A stretch of DNA of 5,495 bases from Anaerolineales bacterium (GTDB taxonomy: Bacteria > Chloroflexota > Anaerolineae > Anaerolineales > UBA4823). The notes under the pieces are model-generated. The model saw nothing but the letters and a program-made list of their open reading frames with translations, was not told the DNA's origin and made no database searches. A program made the translations under genes and the position numbers. Below, in pieces: positions 5,057-5,495 of the stretch (its first letter is position 1; each line of letters begins with the position of its first letter). Location of the stretch: positions 1 to 5,495 of the forward strand of contig JAOAHK010000201.1 in the NCBI GenBank assembly GCA_026415275.1, in the 5' to 3' direction.

Positions 5057-5495
5057 ATGATCATGAACGCAAGGTTAACTAAACGACTCATTATTGACAC
5101 CGATCCAGGCGTTGACGATGCCCATGCCTTGCTCCTTGCTCTTTCCCATCCCAATGTAAAGGTGGATGCGATAACGACTGTAGCTGGGAATGTCACCCTC
5201 GAAAAGACCACCTGTAACGCCTTGACTGTGTTGGAATTCCTTGGCAAGCGCGTGCCTGTTTACCCTGGGTGTGCCAATTCGTTGGTGCAATCGCCGCCTC
5301 AAAGAGCGATCTCGCACGGCAGTGACGGTTTGGGTGATTGCAACTTCCCACCTCCTCAGAGCTCTCCTGAAAGGGAGCCTGCCGCCCTAGCGATCTTGCG
5401 CTTGACCCAGCAGTCACCTGGAGAGTTTACAATTGTTGCCATCGGACCCCTAACTAACATCGCTTTGGCAACCCGTCTCGATCCAACTCTACCTC
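5057..5495 (+). CDS. Inosine/uridine-preferring nucleoside hydrolase (3'-truncated by window edge)
   Basis: Calcium-dependent N-ribohydrolase that splits ribonucleosides into base and ribose for salvage. About 146 N-terminal residues of a protein normally about 300-330 long are visible; the frame is open at the window end. The signature LIIDTDPGVDDA (11-22) carries the Asp cluster (Asp16, Asp20, Asp21) that binds calcium and activates water. It is followed by TTVAGN (40-45), SHGSDGLGD (86-94) and VAIGPLTNIALA (127-138), all typical of the family. Starts at 5057 and 5063 are both possible. The ribosome-binding site is weak (CAGAG at 5048-5052, better spaced for 5063), and an in-frame ATG at 5021 is less likely. 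No signal peptide is seen. Substrate preference cannot be set because the specificity-determining C-terminal half is missing. It is transcribed divergently from the minus-strand gene and has its own candidate promoter. Confidence 0.93.
   Translation, partial: MIMNARLTKRLIIDTDPGVDDAHALLLALSHPNVKVDAITTVAGNVTLEKTTCNALTVLEFLGKRVPVYPGCANSLVQSPPQRAISHGSDGLGDCNFPPPQSSPEREPAALAILRLTQQSPGEFTIVAIGPLTNIALATRLDPTLP

Noticed and set aside
5047..5417. Three minus-strand open frames opposite the nucleoside hydrolase
   Set aside because: They overlap one another and a strongly conserved + strand gene that runs off the window; no motif or ribosome-binding site supports them.

Overview
The window reads as about 5.5 kb of chromosome from a free-living bacterium with roughly balanced GC. 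The best guess is a member of Chloroflexota. Three things point there: the style of the PIG-L/LmbE protein (TRGEAGG, YRDSGMPGS and GYKHPDHIAIHR blocks), the coiled-coil plus PD-(D/E)XK protein type that is frequent in that phylum and in cyanobacteria, and the clustered CysO-type cysteine genes otherwise best known from Actinobacteria. This assignment rests on remembered family resemblance and is tentative.

Positions 1-3556 are a run of five co-directional + strand genes. They are the 3' part of a cysM-type cysteine synthase, a JAMM/MPN+ peptidase (mec), a ThiS/MoaD-like sulfur carrier ending in Gly-Gly (cysO), a MoeZ-type E1 enzyme fused to a rhodanese domain, and a PIG-L-family deacetylase. 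The first four make up the complete carrier-protein route to cysteine known from Mycobacterium tuberculosis. MoeZ adenylates and thiocarboxylates CysO, CysM transfers that sulfur to an activated serine (O-phosphoserine in Mycobacterium) to give CysO-Cys, and Mec releases cysteine and regenerates CysO. The junctions are tight (24, 31 and 7 nt, then a 1-nt TAATG overlap with the long PIG-L frame). The cysO ribosome-binding site can pair with the end of mec, and the moeZ ribosome-binding site lies on the two glycine codons of cysO, so the operon looks translationally coupled.

Positions 3557-3692 are an AT-rich promoter region leading to an hsp20 small heat-shock gene (3693-4181) with a full-length consensus Shine-Dalgarno. 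A strong 17-bp hairpin (4198-4238) separates it from a convergent minus-strand gene (4274-4903) for a coiled-coil plus PD-(D/E)XK nuclease-fold protein of unknown role. A divergent intergenic region (4904-5056) carries promoter-like sequences in both directions. The window ends inside a + strand inosine/uridine-preferring nucleoside hydrolase gene.

No RNA genes, CRISPR arrays, insertion sequences or long repeats were seen, and no gene-free stretch exceeds about 155 bases. I did not find a clearly novel biological system. The most interesting material is the compact CysO cysteine operon with its apparent RNA-level coupling, and the attached PIG-L deacetylase.
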